Counted from the stretch's first letter, positions 1 through 6,639 are shown. The stretch is DNA of 6,691 nucleotides from Pseudomonadota bacterium (GCA_023427285.1 JAEZBH010000259.1:1-6691); one strand, 5' to 3'. Numbers and translations are program-made. Notes: generated by a model not told the origin, from the sequence alone.

Positions 1-2
1 CG

Positions 3-1379
3 CCGGAGCAGGTGGCATCCGTGCGCGACGATGCCATCGTTGCAACGGGCCGTTCGGACTATCCGAACCAGGTGAACAATGTTCTGTGCTTCCCGTACAT
101 CTTCCGCGGCGCGCTCGATGTGCGCGCAACGACGATCAACGAGGAAATGAAGCTAGCCGCTGCCCGTGCGCTGGCCGAACTGGCCCGTCAGGACGTGCCG
201 GACGAAGTGGCTGCCGCTTACGGCGGTGATCGCCGCTCCTTCGGTCCCAAGTACATCATTCCGGCTCCGTTTGATCCGCGCCTCATCGAGTGGGTGCCGA
301 TGCGGGTGGCGCAGGCGGCCATGGATACGGGCGTTGCCCGCAAGCCCATCGCCGACATGGAAGCCTACCGCACCGAGCTGAAGACCCGCCTCAACCCGAC
401 GACGGCGGTGCTGAACACCAGCTACGATCTGGCGCGCTCTGATCCGAAGCGGGTGGTGTTCGCGGAAGCCGAGGAAGAAAAGGTTCTGCGCGCCGCTATC
501 ACCTTCAAGAACGGCGGCTACGGCATTCCGCTGCTGGTGGGCCGCACCGAGAAGGTGCAGGAAGGTCTGCAAGCGCTGGGCGTGGATGCGGACTCCATTG
601 CGGATTACGAGATCTACAACGCCCGCGTCAGCCCGATCACCGCGAAGATGGCCGAGTTCCTTTACAATCGCCTGCAACGCCGGGGCTTCCTGCTGCGCGA
701 TTGCCACCGGCTAGTGAACCAGGACCGCAACGTGTTCGGCTCGCTCCTGGTCGCCATGGGCGAGGCGGACGCCATGATTACGGGCGTGACCCGCCACTTC
801 CGCCAGAGCCTCGACAAGATTTTGCTCTCGGTCGATCCGAAGCCGGATCATGTGCTGTTCGGCATGCACATCGTTGTGGGCCGCAGCCAGACGCTGTTCA
901 TCGCCGACACGGCGGTGCATGAGCGCCCGGACCCTGAGACGCTGGCGGACATCGCCATCCAGTCCGCCGAGATGGTGCGCAGCCTCGGCCATGAGCCGCG
1001 CGTTGCGTTCCTCAGCTACTCCAACTTCGGCAATCCGCGCGGAAACATTCCAAGCGTGGTGCGCGAGGCCGTTGCCCTGCTCGACGAGCGTCAGCCGGGC
1101 TTCGAGTATGAAGGCGAAGTATCGGCAGACGTGGCGCTGAACCGCGAGCTGAAGGCGCTCTATCCGTTCAGCCGCCTGACCGGTCCGGCCAATATTCTCA
1201 TCATGCCGGGCTTGCATGCTGCAAATATCACCGCCAAGCTCCTCAAGGAGATCAACGGCGGTGTGGTCGGCCCGCTCCTGATCGGCATGTCCAAGCCGGT
1301 CCAGATCGTGCCGATGACGTCGAGTGCGTCTGATCTGGTCAACATGGCCGTTCTCGCCGCGGCGGGCGCTCTGCGCTAA
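3..1379 (+). CDS. maeB: NADP-type malic enzyme with C-terminal phosphotransacetylase-like domain (5' end outside window)
   Basis: Enzymes of this family oxidatively decarboxylate malate to pyruvate with NADP (or NAD) in the cytoplasm, feeding gluconeogenic carbon flow and NADPH supply. The frame is open from the first bases, so the start lies upstream; 458 codons remain of a protein usually near 750-770 residues. Residues 1-105 are the end of the malic enzyme NAD-binding domain, with the family signature [13 protein letters not shown] followed by [13 protein letters not shown]. From about residue 130 to the end is the phosphotransacetylase-like domain ([56 protein letters not shown]). In this hybrid class that domain is generally held to be regulatory, sensing acetyl-CoA, rather than an active acetyltransferase; that is family knowledge. 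The stop is TAA. Recognition is firm; the NADP preference and the symbol are inferred from the fused architecture. Confidence 0.93.
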   Translation, partial: PEQVASVRDDAIVATGRSDYPNQVNNVLCFPYIFRGALDVRATTINEEMKLAAARALAELARQDVPDEVAAAYGGDRRSFGPKYIIPAPFDPRLIEWVPMRVAQAAMDTGVARKPIADMEAYRTELKTRLNPTTAVLNTSYDLARSDPKRVVFAEAEEEKVLRAAITFKNGGYGIPLLVGRTEKVQEGLQALGVDADSIADYEIYNARVSPITAKMAEFLYNRLQRRGFLLRDCHRLVNQDRNVFGSLLVAMGEADAMITGVTRHFRQSLDKILLSVDPKPDHVLFGMHIVVGRSQTLFIADTAVHERPDPETLADIAIQSAEMVRSLGHEPRVAFLSYSNFGNPRGNIPSVVREAVALLDERQPGFEYEGEVSADVALNRELKALYPFSRLTGPANILIMPGLHAANITAKLLKEINGGVVGPLLIGMSKPVQIVPMTSSASDLVNMAVLAAAGALR

Positions 1380-1404
1380 GGCTGCGGCAGGCATCCATTG
1401 CCGG

Positions 1405-1433
1405 ATGGGGCTGTCTCTAAAAGACAGCCCTGT
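1405..1433. terminator. Hairpin between malic enzyme and hydrolase genes
   Basis: A perfect 9-bp stem, GGGCTGTCT (1408-1416) with AGACAGCCC (1422-1430), closes a 5-base loop. It can be lengthened by wobble pairs at 1405-1407/1431-1433. It begins 25 bases after the malic enzyme stop and ends about 10 bases before the hydrolase Shine-Dalgarno. No T-run follows on either strand, so it may be a weak or Rho-assisted terminator, an mRNA-processing or stability element, or a structure that tunes hydrolase translation. Confidence 0.4.
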
Positions 1434-1456
1434 CGGCTGCCGAGGGGGGAGTGAAC

Positions 1457-2236
1457 ATGGCAGGCAAGCCGTTGCTGTATTTCATCCACGGAATGTGGGC
1501 GAGGGCCCGGATCTGGGATGATCTTCGCGCGCATTTCGAGGCGGAAGGCTATAAGACCCGCGCCCCGGACCTGCCGGGCCATGACGTTGCCCCGAAAGAT
1601 CCGCCGCCGGAAGACCTGGAAGACCTTGGCCTTGCCGATTACGTGGCGGCGCTGGAAGCGGATCTGCGCACCATTGAAGGCCCGGTAGTTCTGATCGGCC
1701 ATTCCATGGGCGGGCTTCTGGCTCAGATCCTGGCGGGCCGTGTCGCACCGGCGGGCATGGTTCTGCTGGCAACCGCACCATCCTCCAGCATTTTTCCGCT
1801 GGCGTGGGAGCCGCTGCGCACCAGCTGGCCGGTTCTCAGCCAATGGGGCTTCTGGGACGAAGCCGTGCCGCTGCCGCGCGAGTCGGCCTTCTACGGCGTG
1901 TTCAATGGCGTGCCGCAGGAAGAGGCAGAGCGGGAATACGAGCTTGCCGTGCATGAAAGCGGCAAGGCGTTCTCTGAGGTTGCCTTCGGGTTTCTGTCAG
2001 GCTCCGGCCGCAACAAGGTGGAATACGATCACATCCGTTGTCCCAGCCTTGTGGTTGTGGGCACGGAAGACCGCATTACGCCGGTCAGCTACGCCCGCGC
2101 CACGGCACGGCGCTTGCCCCGTCCAATCTGGTATCAGGAGCTGGATGGCGTTGGGCACTGGCTGTTTCACCAGCCGGTGCGCGACAAGGTTGCAGGCCTG
2201 ATCGATCAGTTCCTCAGCGACATCCGCACGCACTAA
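1457..2236 (+). CDS. Alpha/beta hydrolase, substrate unknown
   Basis: A 259-residue serine hydrolase of the alpha/beta fold, predicted cytoplasmic because no signal peptide or membrane segment is visible. Motifs in order are the oxyanion-hole HGMW (residues 11-14), the nucleophile elbow GHSMGG with Ser83, a cap region at about 105-180 rich in Trp, Phe and Pro, the acid Asp205 in VVGTEDRITP, and His234 in GVGHW. The catalytic triad is therefore complete. The length is typical of the esterase/haloperoxidase/MenH-like group, but nothing visible fixes the substrate. I chose ATG at 1457 over the in-frame GTG at 1451: the purine run GAGGGGGGA (1442-1450) lies 6 bases before the ATG but directly abuts the GTG. 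The gene follows the malic enzyme gene in the same direction with a hairpin between, so readthrough cotranscription is possible. No shared pathway is evident. Confidence 0.88.
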   Translation: MAGKPLLYFIHGMWARARIWDDLRAHFEAEGYKTRAPDLPGHDVAPKDPPPEDLEDLGLADYVAALEADLRTIEGPVVLIGHSMGGLLAQILAGRVAPAGMVLLATAPSSSIFPLAWEPLRTSWPVLSQWGFWDEAVPLPRESAFYGVFNGVPQEEAEREYELAVHESGKAFSEVAFGFLSGSGRNKVEYDHIRCPSLVVVGTEDRITPVSYARATARRLPRPIWYQELDGVGHWLFHQPVRDKVAGLIDQFLSDIRTH

Positions 2237-2247
2237 AGGGGGTTGCA

Positions 2248-2264
2248 ACCTGCTTGCCGCAGGT
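2248..2264. other. Small hairpin after the hydrolase gene
   Basis: ACCTGC (2248-2253) pairs with GCAGGT (2259-2264) around a 5-base loop, starting 11 bases after the hydrolase stop. No T-run follows. It may contribute to 3' end formation together with the stronger hairpin at 2354-2380, but it is weak on its own. Confidence 0.25.
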
Positions 2265-2353
2265 CGCCCGCTTCTCAAATCCTTTGTTGGTCGCGCTTTC
2301 TTAACCCCAAAACATGCGTTTTGCTCGAAAGCTGCTCAAGGCCGCTTTCCAAG

Positions 2354-2380
2354 CGACCGGGAACTGAGTTTTCCCGGTCG
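2354..2380. terminator. Strong hairpin between convergent hydrolase and irr genes, probable bidirectional terminator
   Basis: A perfect 10-bp stem, CGACCGGGAA (2354-2363) with TTCCCGGTCG (2371-2380), encloses a 7-base loop. It lies 11 bases beyond the irr stop (- strand) and about 117 bases beyond the hydrolase stop (+ strand), the place expected for a terminator shared by converging genes. The stem's own A and T ends give short T tracts in the stem, but no clear T-run follows on either side, so it is not a textbook intrinsic terminator. Confidence 0.5.
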
Positions 2381-2391
2381 ATCGCCAGCGT

Positions 2392-2919
2392 TCATGATCC
2401 GCTGGCAGCGGCCATTTGCTGCTCGGGTTCCTCGGCTTCCAATGCCTCCTGAGGCTTGGGAACAATCGCAATGGTCTCGACCGGCTTTACCCGAATGATC
2501 ACATCAACGCGCTCGATCTCGGTGCCTTCCGGTGGGGGCGGCAGTTGAGAGAAGATAATCTGGCTGGCGTGAATGTCGCGGATGTGATTGCCGTCGGACA
2601 TGATGACGTGCTGATGCGGCTCTATGTTCGTGTCGAAATGGCAACGACCAGCTTCCAGAACAACCTGCTGCAAAAGCCCTGCCGCCGTGAACTGTCGCAA
2701 GGTGTTGTAAACGGTAGCGAGTGAAATCGGCACGCCCGCGGCAGTTGCTCCCGCGAACAGCTGCTCGGCTGTTACGTGGCGCGGCTGCTCTCCTTGAAAC
2801 AGTAATGCCGCCAAGGCGATGCGCTGTTGCGTTGGCCGCAACCCGGCTGCCCGAAGTCGGCTGACAAGGGCTGCAGAAGGCTGTGTGCGCTGTACCCGTC
2901 CCGCATTGATGCGCCCCAT
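2392..2919 (-). CDS. irr: Fur-family transcriptional regulator, Irr-type (iron/heme response)
   Basis: A 175-residue DNA-binding regulator of the Fur superfamily. The winged helix spans about residues 18-90, with GLRPTQQRIALAALLF and the recognition-helix segment SLATVYNTLRQF (66-77), which is typical of Irr. The dimerisation part has CHFDTN (93-98), HQH (102-104) and the Irr-like stretch LPPPPEGTEIERVDVIIRV (126-144). The structural-zinc CXXC pairs of classical Fur are absent; the only cysteine is Cys93. In alphaproteobacteria, Irr controls iron and heme genes under iron limitation and is destabilised by or responds to heme (family knowledge). HQH sits where Bradyrhizobium Irr has its HHH heme-binding motif, and I see no N-terminal Cys-Pro heme motif. 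About 28 acidic, Gln- and Ala-rich residues extend past the usual end. ATG at 2919 is preferred to TTG at 2925 because AGGAGG (2926-2931) is 6 bases from the ATG and abuts the TTG. A PerR or Fur role is less likely. Confidence 0.82.
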   Translation of the reverse strand: MGRINAGRVQRTQPSAALVSRLRAAGLRPTQQRIALAALLFQGEQPRHVTAEQLFAGATAAGVPISLATVYNTLRQFTAAGLLQQVVLEAGRCHFDTNIEPHQHVIMSDGNHIRDIHASQIIFSQLPPPPEGTEIERVDVIIRVKPVETIAIVPKPQEALEAEEPEQQMAAASGS

Positions 2920-2925
2920 GCGCAA

Positions 2926-2931
2926 CCTCCT
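2926..2931 (-). promoter_or_regulatory. Shine-Dalgarno of irr
   Basis: A perfect AGGAGG on the - strand, 6 bases upstream of ATG 2919. It decides the start against TTG 2925, which directly adjoins it. Confidence 0.8.
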
Positions 2932-2970
2932 GACTGAAAAGGGCGCGATTTCAATATTGCGCTGCCCGGA

Positions 2971-2976
2971 ATTATA
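2971..2976 (-). promoter_or_regulatory. Candidate -10 element of the irr promoter
   Basis: A perfect TATAAT on the - strand, 51 bases before the irr ATG, which would give a 5' leader of about 45 bases. At 17-19 bases further upstream there is no good TTGACA match (ACTTTT is present). The promoter may therefore need an activator or depend on the AT-rich DNA immediately upstream, which could act as an UP-like element. In such AT-rich DNA a chance match is also possible. Confidence 0.4.
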
Positions 2977-2985
2977 AACGAGTGA

Positions 2986-3120
2986 GAATGTATAAAAGTT
3001 GTGTAAAATTTAATGATGATTATATGGTTTCAAATATAGTATTGATTGATAATGATAGTTTTAATAAAAGTTATTTTAATTTTATAATACAAATTAATTC
3101 ATCAACTATGTTGTGCAGTC
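2986..3120. other. Extremely AT-rich island in the gap between irr and the flagellar pair
   Basis: Over 2991-3110 I count 19 G or C in 120 bases (16% GC), against GC-rich genes on both sides. The surrounding gap (2920-3360) carries no recognisable conserved gene. The island sits just upstream of the irr promoter candidate. It could be an UP element, a target for an AT-binding silencer, a bent regulatory region, or a remnant of foreign DNA. The rest of the gap (3126-3300) has ordinary composition and shows only modest inverted repeats. Confidence 0.85.
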
Positions 3121-3125
3121 CGTAA
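2988..3125 (+). CDS. Possible small ORF of 45 codons in the AT-rich island, doubtful
   Basis: ATG to TAA, encoding 45 residues beginning MYKSCVKFNDDYMV and ending MLCSP. It has a hydrophobic Ile/Val/Leu/Phe-rich pattern but no recognisable family, signal peptide or long membrane segment. The frame is open further upstream, to a TGA at 2931. The other + frames and the - frames through this DNA carry many stops. The only ribosome-site candidate is the weak purine stretch GAGTGAGA directly before the ATG. Codons are almost all A/T-ending, quite unlike the flanking genes, so if real it is foreign or a decayed fragment. It runs divergently from irr. Chance cannot be excluded. Confidence 0.15.
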   Translation: MYKSCVKFNDDYMVSNIVLIDNDSFNKSYFNFIIQINSSTMLCSP

Positions 3126-3251
3126 TTATCTTTCTCGACAATACGATACTTCTGGTATGCGTCGCAAGTCGTAGAAACGTGGGAAATCGGCACTTTTGAG
3201 CCTTTTTTCGAGCTTGGCCGATGACCCTGGATTAACGACAATCAATGCGCA

Positions 3252-3294
3252 ATATCGTCTGAAACCCGCCTGGGATCCCTGATTACGACGATAT
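3252..3294. other. Inverted repeat downstream of the flagellar pair
   Basis: ATATCGTC (3252-3259) and GACGATAT (3287-3294) form a perfect 8-bp inverted repeat around 27 bases that contain the palindrome GGGATCCC (3272-3279). An alternative pairing, CCCGCC (3265-3270) with GGCGGG (3309-3314), is possible. On the - strand that alternative is followed by TTTC, as in a weak terminator. The position is 67 or more bases past the stop of the FliL-like gene, so 3' end formation for that unit is the likeliest role. A protein-binding site is the other option. Confidence 0.3.
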
Positions 3295-3360
3295 CAATTG
3301 TAATGATGGGCGGGCGGGATACTGGCTGGATGCTGCCGACCGAAACAGAGATGCCGGAGG

Positions 3361-3795
3361 TCAGCCCAAACGCCGGGTCGAGGCGTCCAGCACCAGCGCG
3401 CGCACCTTGCCCTTGCCGCGCACCTTATTGGCCGTGTTTTCCAGCGTCGTCGCGAGCAGTGGAACGTCGATGGGCCGGTTGGGGCTGACGTGCAGCCGTC
3501 CCATCTGAACGAGAGCGGCGTTGAACGCATCAATGTACTTGATGCGCTGGGCTTCGATCTCTTCCTTGTCCGCCGGGGTCGGCACTTGCAGCGCCAATGT
3601 CACCGAAATCAGGCCGATGGCACGGTTGCTGTCGAACAGCGTGACGATGATCGGCTCGAAGCGCACGATGTTGAAAACCGGCTTGTCCGTGTCGCTGGAA
3701 GCGGCCTGGGCAGCAGAGGGCGCGCCAAGGCTTGCGGTCAGCGCCCCTGTGGTCAGGGCCACAGCGATCATCGGCAGAATGCGGCGGGCGCGCAT
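3361..3795 (-). CDS. Small exported FliL-like protein, coupled to the flagellar-type gene
   Basis: 144 residues. Residues 1-31 look like a Sec signal peptide: the basic start MRARR, a hydrophobic core from about 6 to 25, and the AQA cleavage motif at 29-31. That leaves a mature periplasmic or exported protein of about 113 residues. The mature part reads FEPIIVTLFDSNRAIGLISV (46-65), then a charged helix with EEIEAQRIKYIDAFNAAL (78-95), and ends in a strand with VRALVLDAST. This order of strands and helices resembles the periplasmic domain of FliL, the basal-body protein associated with stator and motor function, but without a retained membrane anchor. The resemblance is by eye and weak, so no symbol is given. 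Its ATG shares one base with the TGA of the upstream gene (TGATG at 3793-3797) and has no strong Shine-Dalgarno, which suggests translational coupling and a shared function. Other possibilities are an uncharacterised periplasmic chaperone or a flagellum-associated lipoprotein-like factor. Confidence 0.75.
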   Translation of the reverse strand: MRARRILPMIAVALTTGALTASLGAPSAAQAASSDTDKPVFNIVRFEPIIVTLFDSNRAIGLISVTLALQVPTPADKEEIEAQRIKYIDAFNAALVQMGRLHVSPNRPIDVPLLATTLENTANKVRGKGKVRALVLDASTRRLG

Positions 3796-6620
3796 CAGTA
3801 GGAGCCGCCACCCAACCGGGCCAGAGCGTCCTGATAGTTGGCGATCTTGTTGGTCCAGTAGGCTGACACATTGCCGGTGCCGGTGGACCCGGAGCTCAAG
3901 GCCGCCTTGGTCGGATCGTAATAGAGAGAGCGGTAGCCGCGCTTGATGGCCTCAATCGCGTTGTTCATCACGTTCTTCACATACTCGGCTGAGCTTGCGT
4001 CCTTCAGTTGCAGGCTGAAGTCCAGCTCGAGTGCGAAGTTGCCGCCGGGCGTATAGGCGCTGGTCTTGTCCGTCCCGCTTTCATTGCCGACGCCATACAG
4101 CACGTTGGAATCGTAGAGCCTGCCGGGCTCAAGACCCAGCTTGGACAGGGCGTCCTGGCCTGCCGCGCCTGCGGAGAAGACGACTTCCTTGCCGTCCTGG
4201 GCCTTGAACTGGAGCTTGGAGCCCGCGGAAGAATTGTGCACCGTGACCGTCAGGTCGTTGGCGAACGAGGAGCGAATGCGCTTGGCCAGCCGGTCGAGCG
4301 TATCGCCCTCCTGCAAGGTTATCTTGCGGGTGGTGTTGCCCACGCTGATGTTGAAGTGGTCACCCGCCTTCAGGCCGGTCACGCTGAACAGATCGTCCGA
4401 CAGCTTGGTGTTGAGCACGCCGGTGCGCAGGCCCAGCTTCTCAAGCGTTGAGGAATGGCCATTGGGGTTCAGCGCCAGCGAGACGCCCGAGGTTGCCGTC
4501 TCCAGCGTACCGAACTGGGTGGTCTGCTCTACTGCGCCAGAGGCGGCATCGAGGCGGGAGACGAAGGCGTCGGTCGAGCCCTTCTTGCCCGAGCCTGCCA
4601 TTACGCCCGTGGTGGTGCCGGTGACGTAAAACTCGCCGTTGCTGGCAATCACGTCGCCGATCTTGTCCGTGCCGCCGGTGCCGAGGAAGGTGTAGCCCTG
4701 CGCGTTCAGGCCGCCATCCAGACGGGCAAGGAACCCGTCGGTGTTGCCCTGGTGGCTGCCGGTTGCAGGCCCTGCGTTCAGGCTGGTGCCGGTCGTCGAG
4801 CCGACTACGGCGATAGTGCCGGTCGTCTCATCCACGGCAATGCCGGACAGGTTGGCGGTGCCAAGGTTTACCTGCCCCAGTTGATTGGAGAGGTTCGCCG
4901 TATCGAGGCTGCGCACCACGGCCTGGCCGTTCTCGGTGCTGGCCACGACCAGCGAGCCGTCCGGTCCGATGGCGATGCCAGCGACCGTGTCCGCGCCGCT
5001 GGTGCCGAACTGGCTGATCGAAACGAGGCGGCTGGGCACGTTTTCCACAACGCGCGGTCCGGCATCGATCTTGGCGACGAATACATCGGTGCTGCCCTGC
5101 GCGGTCTGGCCGCTGGCAATGGCGCCGCGCGTGTTGCCCGCAATGTAGATGTCGCCGTTGGCATCGGTCGTCACCGCCGTGGCGGCATCCAGCGCCACAC
5201 GATCCAGCTGCACGGTGAAGTTCAGCGTGCCGTCAGAGCTGTAGCGAGAGACGAAGCTGTCCTGCCCGGAGAACACGTCGGTCTGGCGGCTGCCCAGTTT
5301 GCCGGTGGTGCTGCCCGCCACGATGACGTTGTCGTCCTTGTCGATGGCAAGGCTGTAGCCTTCGGTTTCTCCCTCGCTGATGAGGCGGGAGAAGACCACC
5401 GTGCCGTCGGGCGCATATTTGGTGAGGAACATGCCGTTCCCGCCATCGCCCTTCTGCGTGCCAACGTCGCCGCTGGTGGAGCCGACAACGTAAACGAAGC
5501 CCTTGGAGTCAACGGCGGTATCGCGCGCGCTGGTCTGGGCGTGAACCGTATGGTCTGCGCCTTCCTTCGCCTTGGGGTCCGTCGAGGCAAGGCCTTCTGC
5601 CAACTTGGTGGCGTTGGTGTCGGTGCCCGCAACCACCGTGCTGTTGTTGATCGCCGTCTTCAGCGCGCCGGTCGCATCGTCCAGCCGGGTCAGGCCGCCA
5701 ATGCCAGCGGTACTGCCCTTCTGGGTGCCGGTCAGCACATAGAGCGAGGAGGAGACTGTCGGGTCGCCCAGCGTGATCGTCTCGACCGAGTTGCCGTTGA
5801 AGCGAATGCCCCAGTTGCCGTCCGCATCCTGATAAGCCTCGGCGCGGGTGTCATACAGCGGCGTGGTCTTGCCCTTCGAATCGAGGGTCGGATCGCCGTT
5901 GCTGTCCGTCATCACCTTGGAGGAAAGCTCCTGGTTGATGAGGTTCACAACCTTGTTGACCGAGATGTTGCCCTCGATCTTCGACAGGTCGACGGTGAAG
6001 GTGTCCGAGCGCGTCGGCGTCTTCAGATTGATGGTGAAGCTCTCGGTGCCGTCCAGCCCCTTGATGGTTCCGGTCGGCGTCTCGGCGACAAGCCCGATGC
6101 CTTCATATTTGTTGTTGGTCTTCGGGATAACCGTCGTCTCGATCTGAGACTGCTTCTTGCCGAACAGCATCTGCACCTGATCGGTGTCGGTCGTCGCCAG
6201 GTACGACTGAAGCTCGGCCAGACCCTGCTGGAACCGTTCGTTCAGGTCGGCGCGGGTGCTGCTGGAGGTAGTCTTGCCGGATGCCTTGTCCGCCAGTGCC
6301 GAAAGGGTGTTCAGCGCCTGATACATCTTGAACAGGGACTCGAGGTCCTTGTTGCCCTTGGCATCGCTGAGGCCGGGCGCGTTCTTGTCGAACAGCGTCT
6401 TGCTGGCCATCGCCTTGCGCACCAGCGCATCGACGGAGTTGTTGCTATCGGTGGTCTGGTTGGACCACGGCGCAAGTACAGCCGGAGTGGTGAATTTCTT
6501 CTGGGCAATAAGGGCGGCGACGTTGGCGCTTGCATTGACAGGCGTTGCCAGCACCGAAAGGTCCATCTGGATCGGCGTGTAGTAAGAATTGTTACTGGAA
6601 CCGCTCGTCAGAATGGACAC
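3795..6620 (-). CDS. Large flagellin-like protein with central beta-propeller (FlaEY-like), probable flagellar role
   Basis: 941 residues, no signal peptide or membrane segment. Residues 1-160 are mostly helical with a low-complexity Ser/Thr/Asn start. Residues 190-235 look like a flagellin/hook-IN module (GTESFTINLK, TFTVDL, VNKVVNLINQEL). About 290-720 carries repeats of the SBBP beta-propeller kind: a Gly/Asp turn, then strands ending in G(S/T)T(T/S)G, then a DAFVSRLD-like strand. I see G-x-T-x-G type turns near 297, 380, 436, 495, 560, 607 and 668, so about seven blades. Residues 738-830 are a second flagellin-like module (LFSVTGLKAGDHFNISVGN, GDTLDRLAKRIRSSF, LQFKAQDG). A helical tail (876-935) follows. 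From memory this resembles the alphaproteobacterial FlaEY class tied to flagellin production or filament formation; I cannot verify that. The start is GTG 6620 with AGGAGG 9 bases upstream. The stop overlaps the next gene's ATG. A secreted filament-associated or adhesin role is the alternative. Confidence 0.85.
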   Translation of the reverse strand: MSILTSGSSNNSYYTPIQMDLSVLATPVNASANVAALIAQKKFTTPAVLAPWSNQTTDSNNSVDALVRKAMASKTLFDKNAPGLSDAKGNKDLESLFKMYQALNTLSALADKASGKTTSSSTRADLNERFQQGLAELQSYLATTDTDQVQMLFGKKQSQIETTVIPKTNNKYEGIGLVAETPTGTIKGLDGTESFTINLKTPTRSDTFTVDLSKIEGNISVNKVVNLINQELSSKVMTDSNGDPTLDSKGKTTPLYDTRAEAYQDADGNWGIRFNGNSVETITLGDPTVSSSLYVLTGTQKGSTAGIGGLTRLDDATGALKTAINNSTVVAGTDTNATKLAEGLASTDPKAKEGADHTVHAQTSARDTAVDSKGFVYVVGSTSGDVGTQKGDGGNGMFLTKYAPDGTVVFSRLISEGETEGYSLAIDKDDNVIVAGSTTGKLGSRQTDVFSGQDSFVSRYSSDGTLNFTVQLDRVALDAATAVTTDANGDIYIAGNTRGAIASGQTAQGSTDVFVAKIDAGPRVVENVPSRLVSISQFGTSGADTVAGIAIGPDGSLVVASTENGQAVVRSLDTANLSNQLGQVNLGTANLSGIAVDETTGTIAVVGSTTGTSLNAGPATGSHQGNTDGFLARLDGGLNAQGYTFLGTGGTDKIGDVIASNGEFYVTGTTTGVMAGSGKKGSTDAFVSRLDAASGAVEQTTQFGTLETATSGVSLALNPNGHSSTLEKLGLRTGVLNTKLSDDLFSVTGLKAGDHFNISVGNTTRKITLQEGDTLDRLAKRIRSSFANDLTVTVHNSSAGSKLQFKAQDGKEVVFSAGAAGQDALSKLGLEPGRLYDSNVLYGVGNESGTDKTSAYTPGGNFALELDFSLQLKDASSAEYVKNVMNNAIEAIKRGYRSLYYDPTKAALSSGSTGTGNVSAYWTNKIANYQDALARLGGGSY

Positions 6621-6629
6621 GTCGCACTT

Positions 6630-6635
6630 CCTCCT
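6630..6635 (-). promoter_or_regulatory. Shine-Dalgarno of the flagellin-like propeller gene
   Basis: A perfect AGGAGG on the - strand, 9 bases before GTG 6620. It supports the GTG start; no ATG is better placed. Confidence 0.75.
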
Positions 6636-6639
6636 AAAC

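Noticed and set aside
153..707. A 184-codon frame on the - strand within the malic enzyme gene
   Set aside because: Antisense shadow; the + strand frame carries conserved malic enzyme motifs throughout.
711..1394. A 227-codon frame on the - strand opposite the malic enzyme gene
   Set aside because: Antisense shadow of a well-recognised coding sequence; the His/Arg/Ala-rich product has no family features and no ribosome site.
1376..1954. A 192-codon frame on the - strand opposite the hydrolase
   Set aside because: The + strand encodes a complete Ser-Asp-His hydrolase; the antisense product has no recognisable features.
2309..2323. AAAAC-ATGC-GTTTT hairpin as an intrinsic terminator of the hydrolase gene
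   Set aside because: The stem is short and almost all A-T with no GC-rich part; the 10-bp stem at 2354-2380 is a much better candidate.
2416..2724. A 102-codon + strand frame across irr
   Set aside because: Shadow of irr, which is supported by conserved Irr residues and a perfect Shine-Dalgarno.
3186..3222. ATCGGC/GCCGAT stem around a T-run as a terminator
   Set aside because: Only 6 bp with a 25-base loop, and the T-run is inside the loop, not after the stem.
2952..3256. A 9-base inverted repeat (ATATTGCGC at 2954-2962, GCGCAATAT at 3247-3255) flanking the AT-rich island, as possible mobile element ends
   Set aside because: A match of this length within a gap of this size is expected fairly often by chance. 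There is no transposase, no target duplication and no extension of the match.
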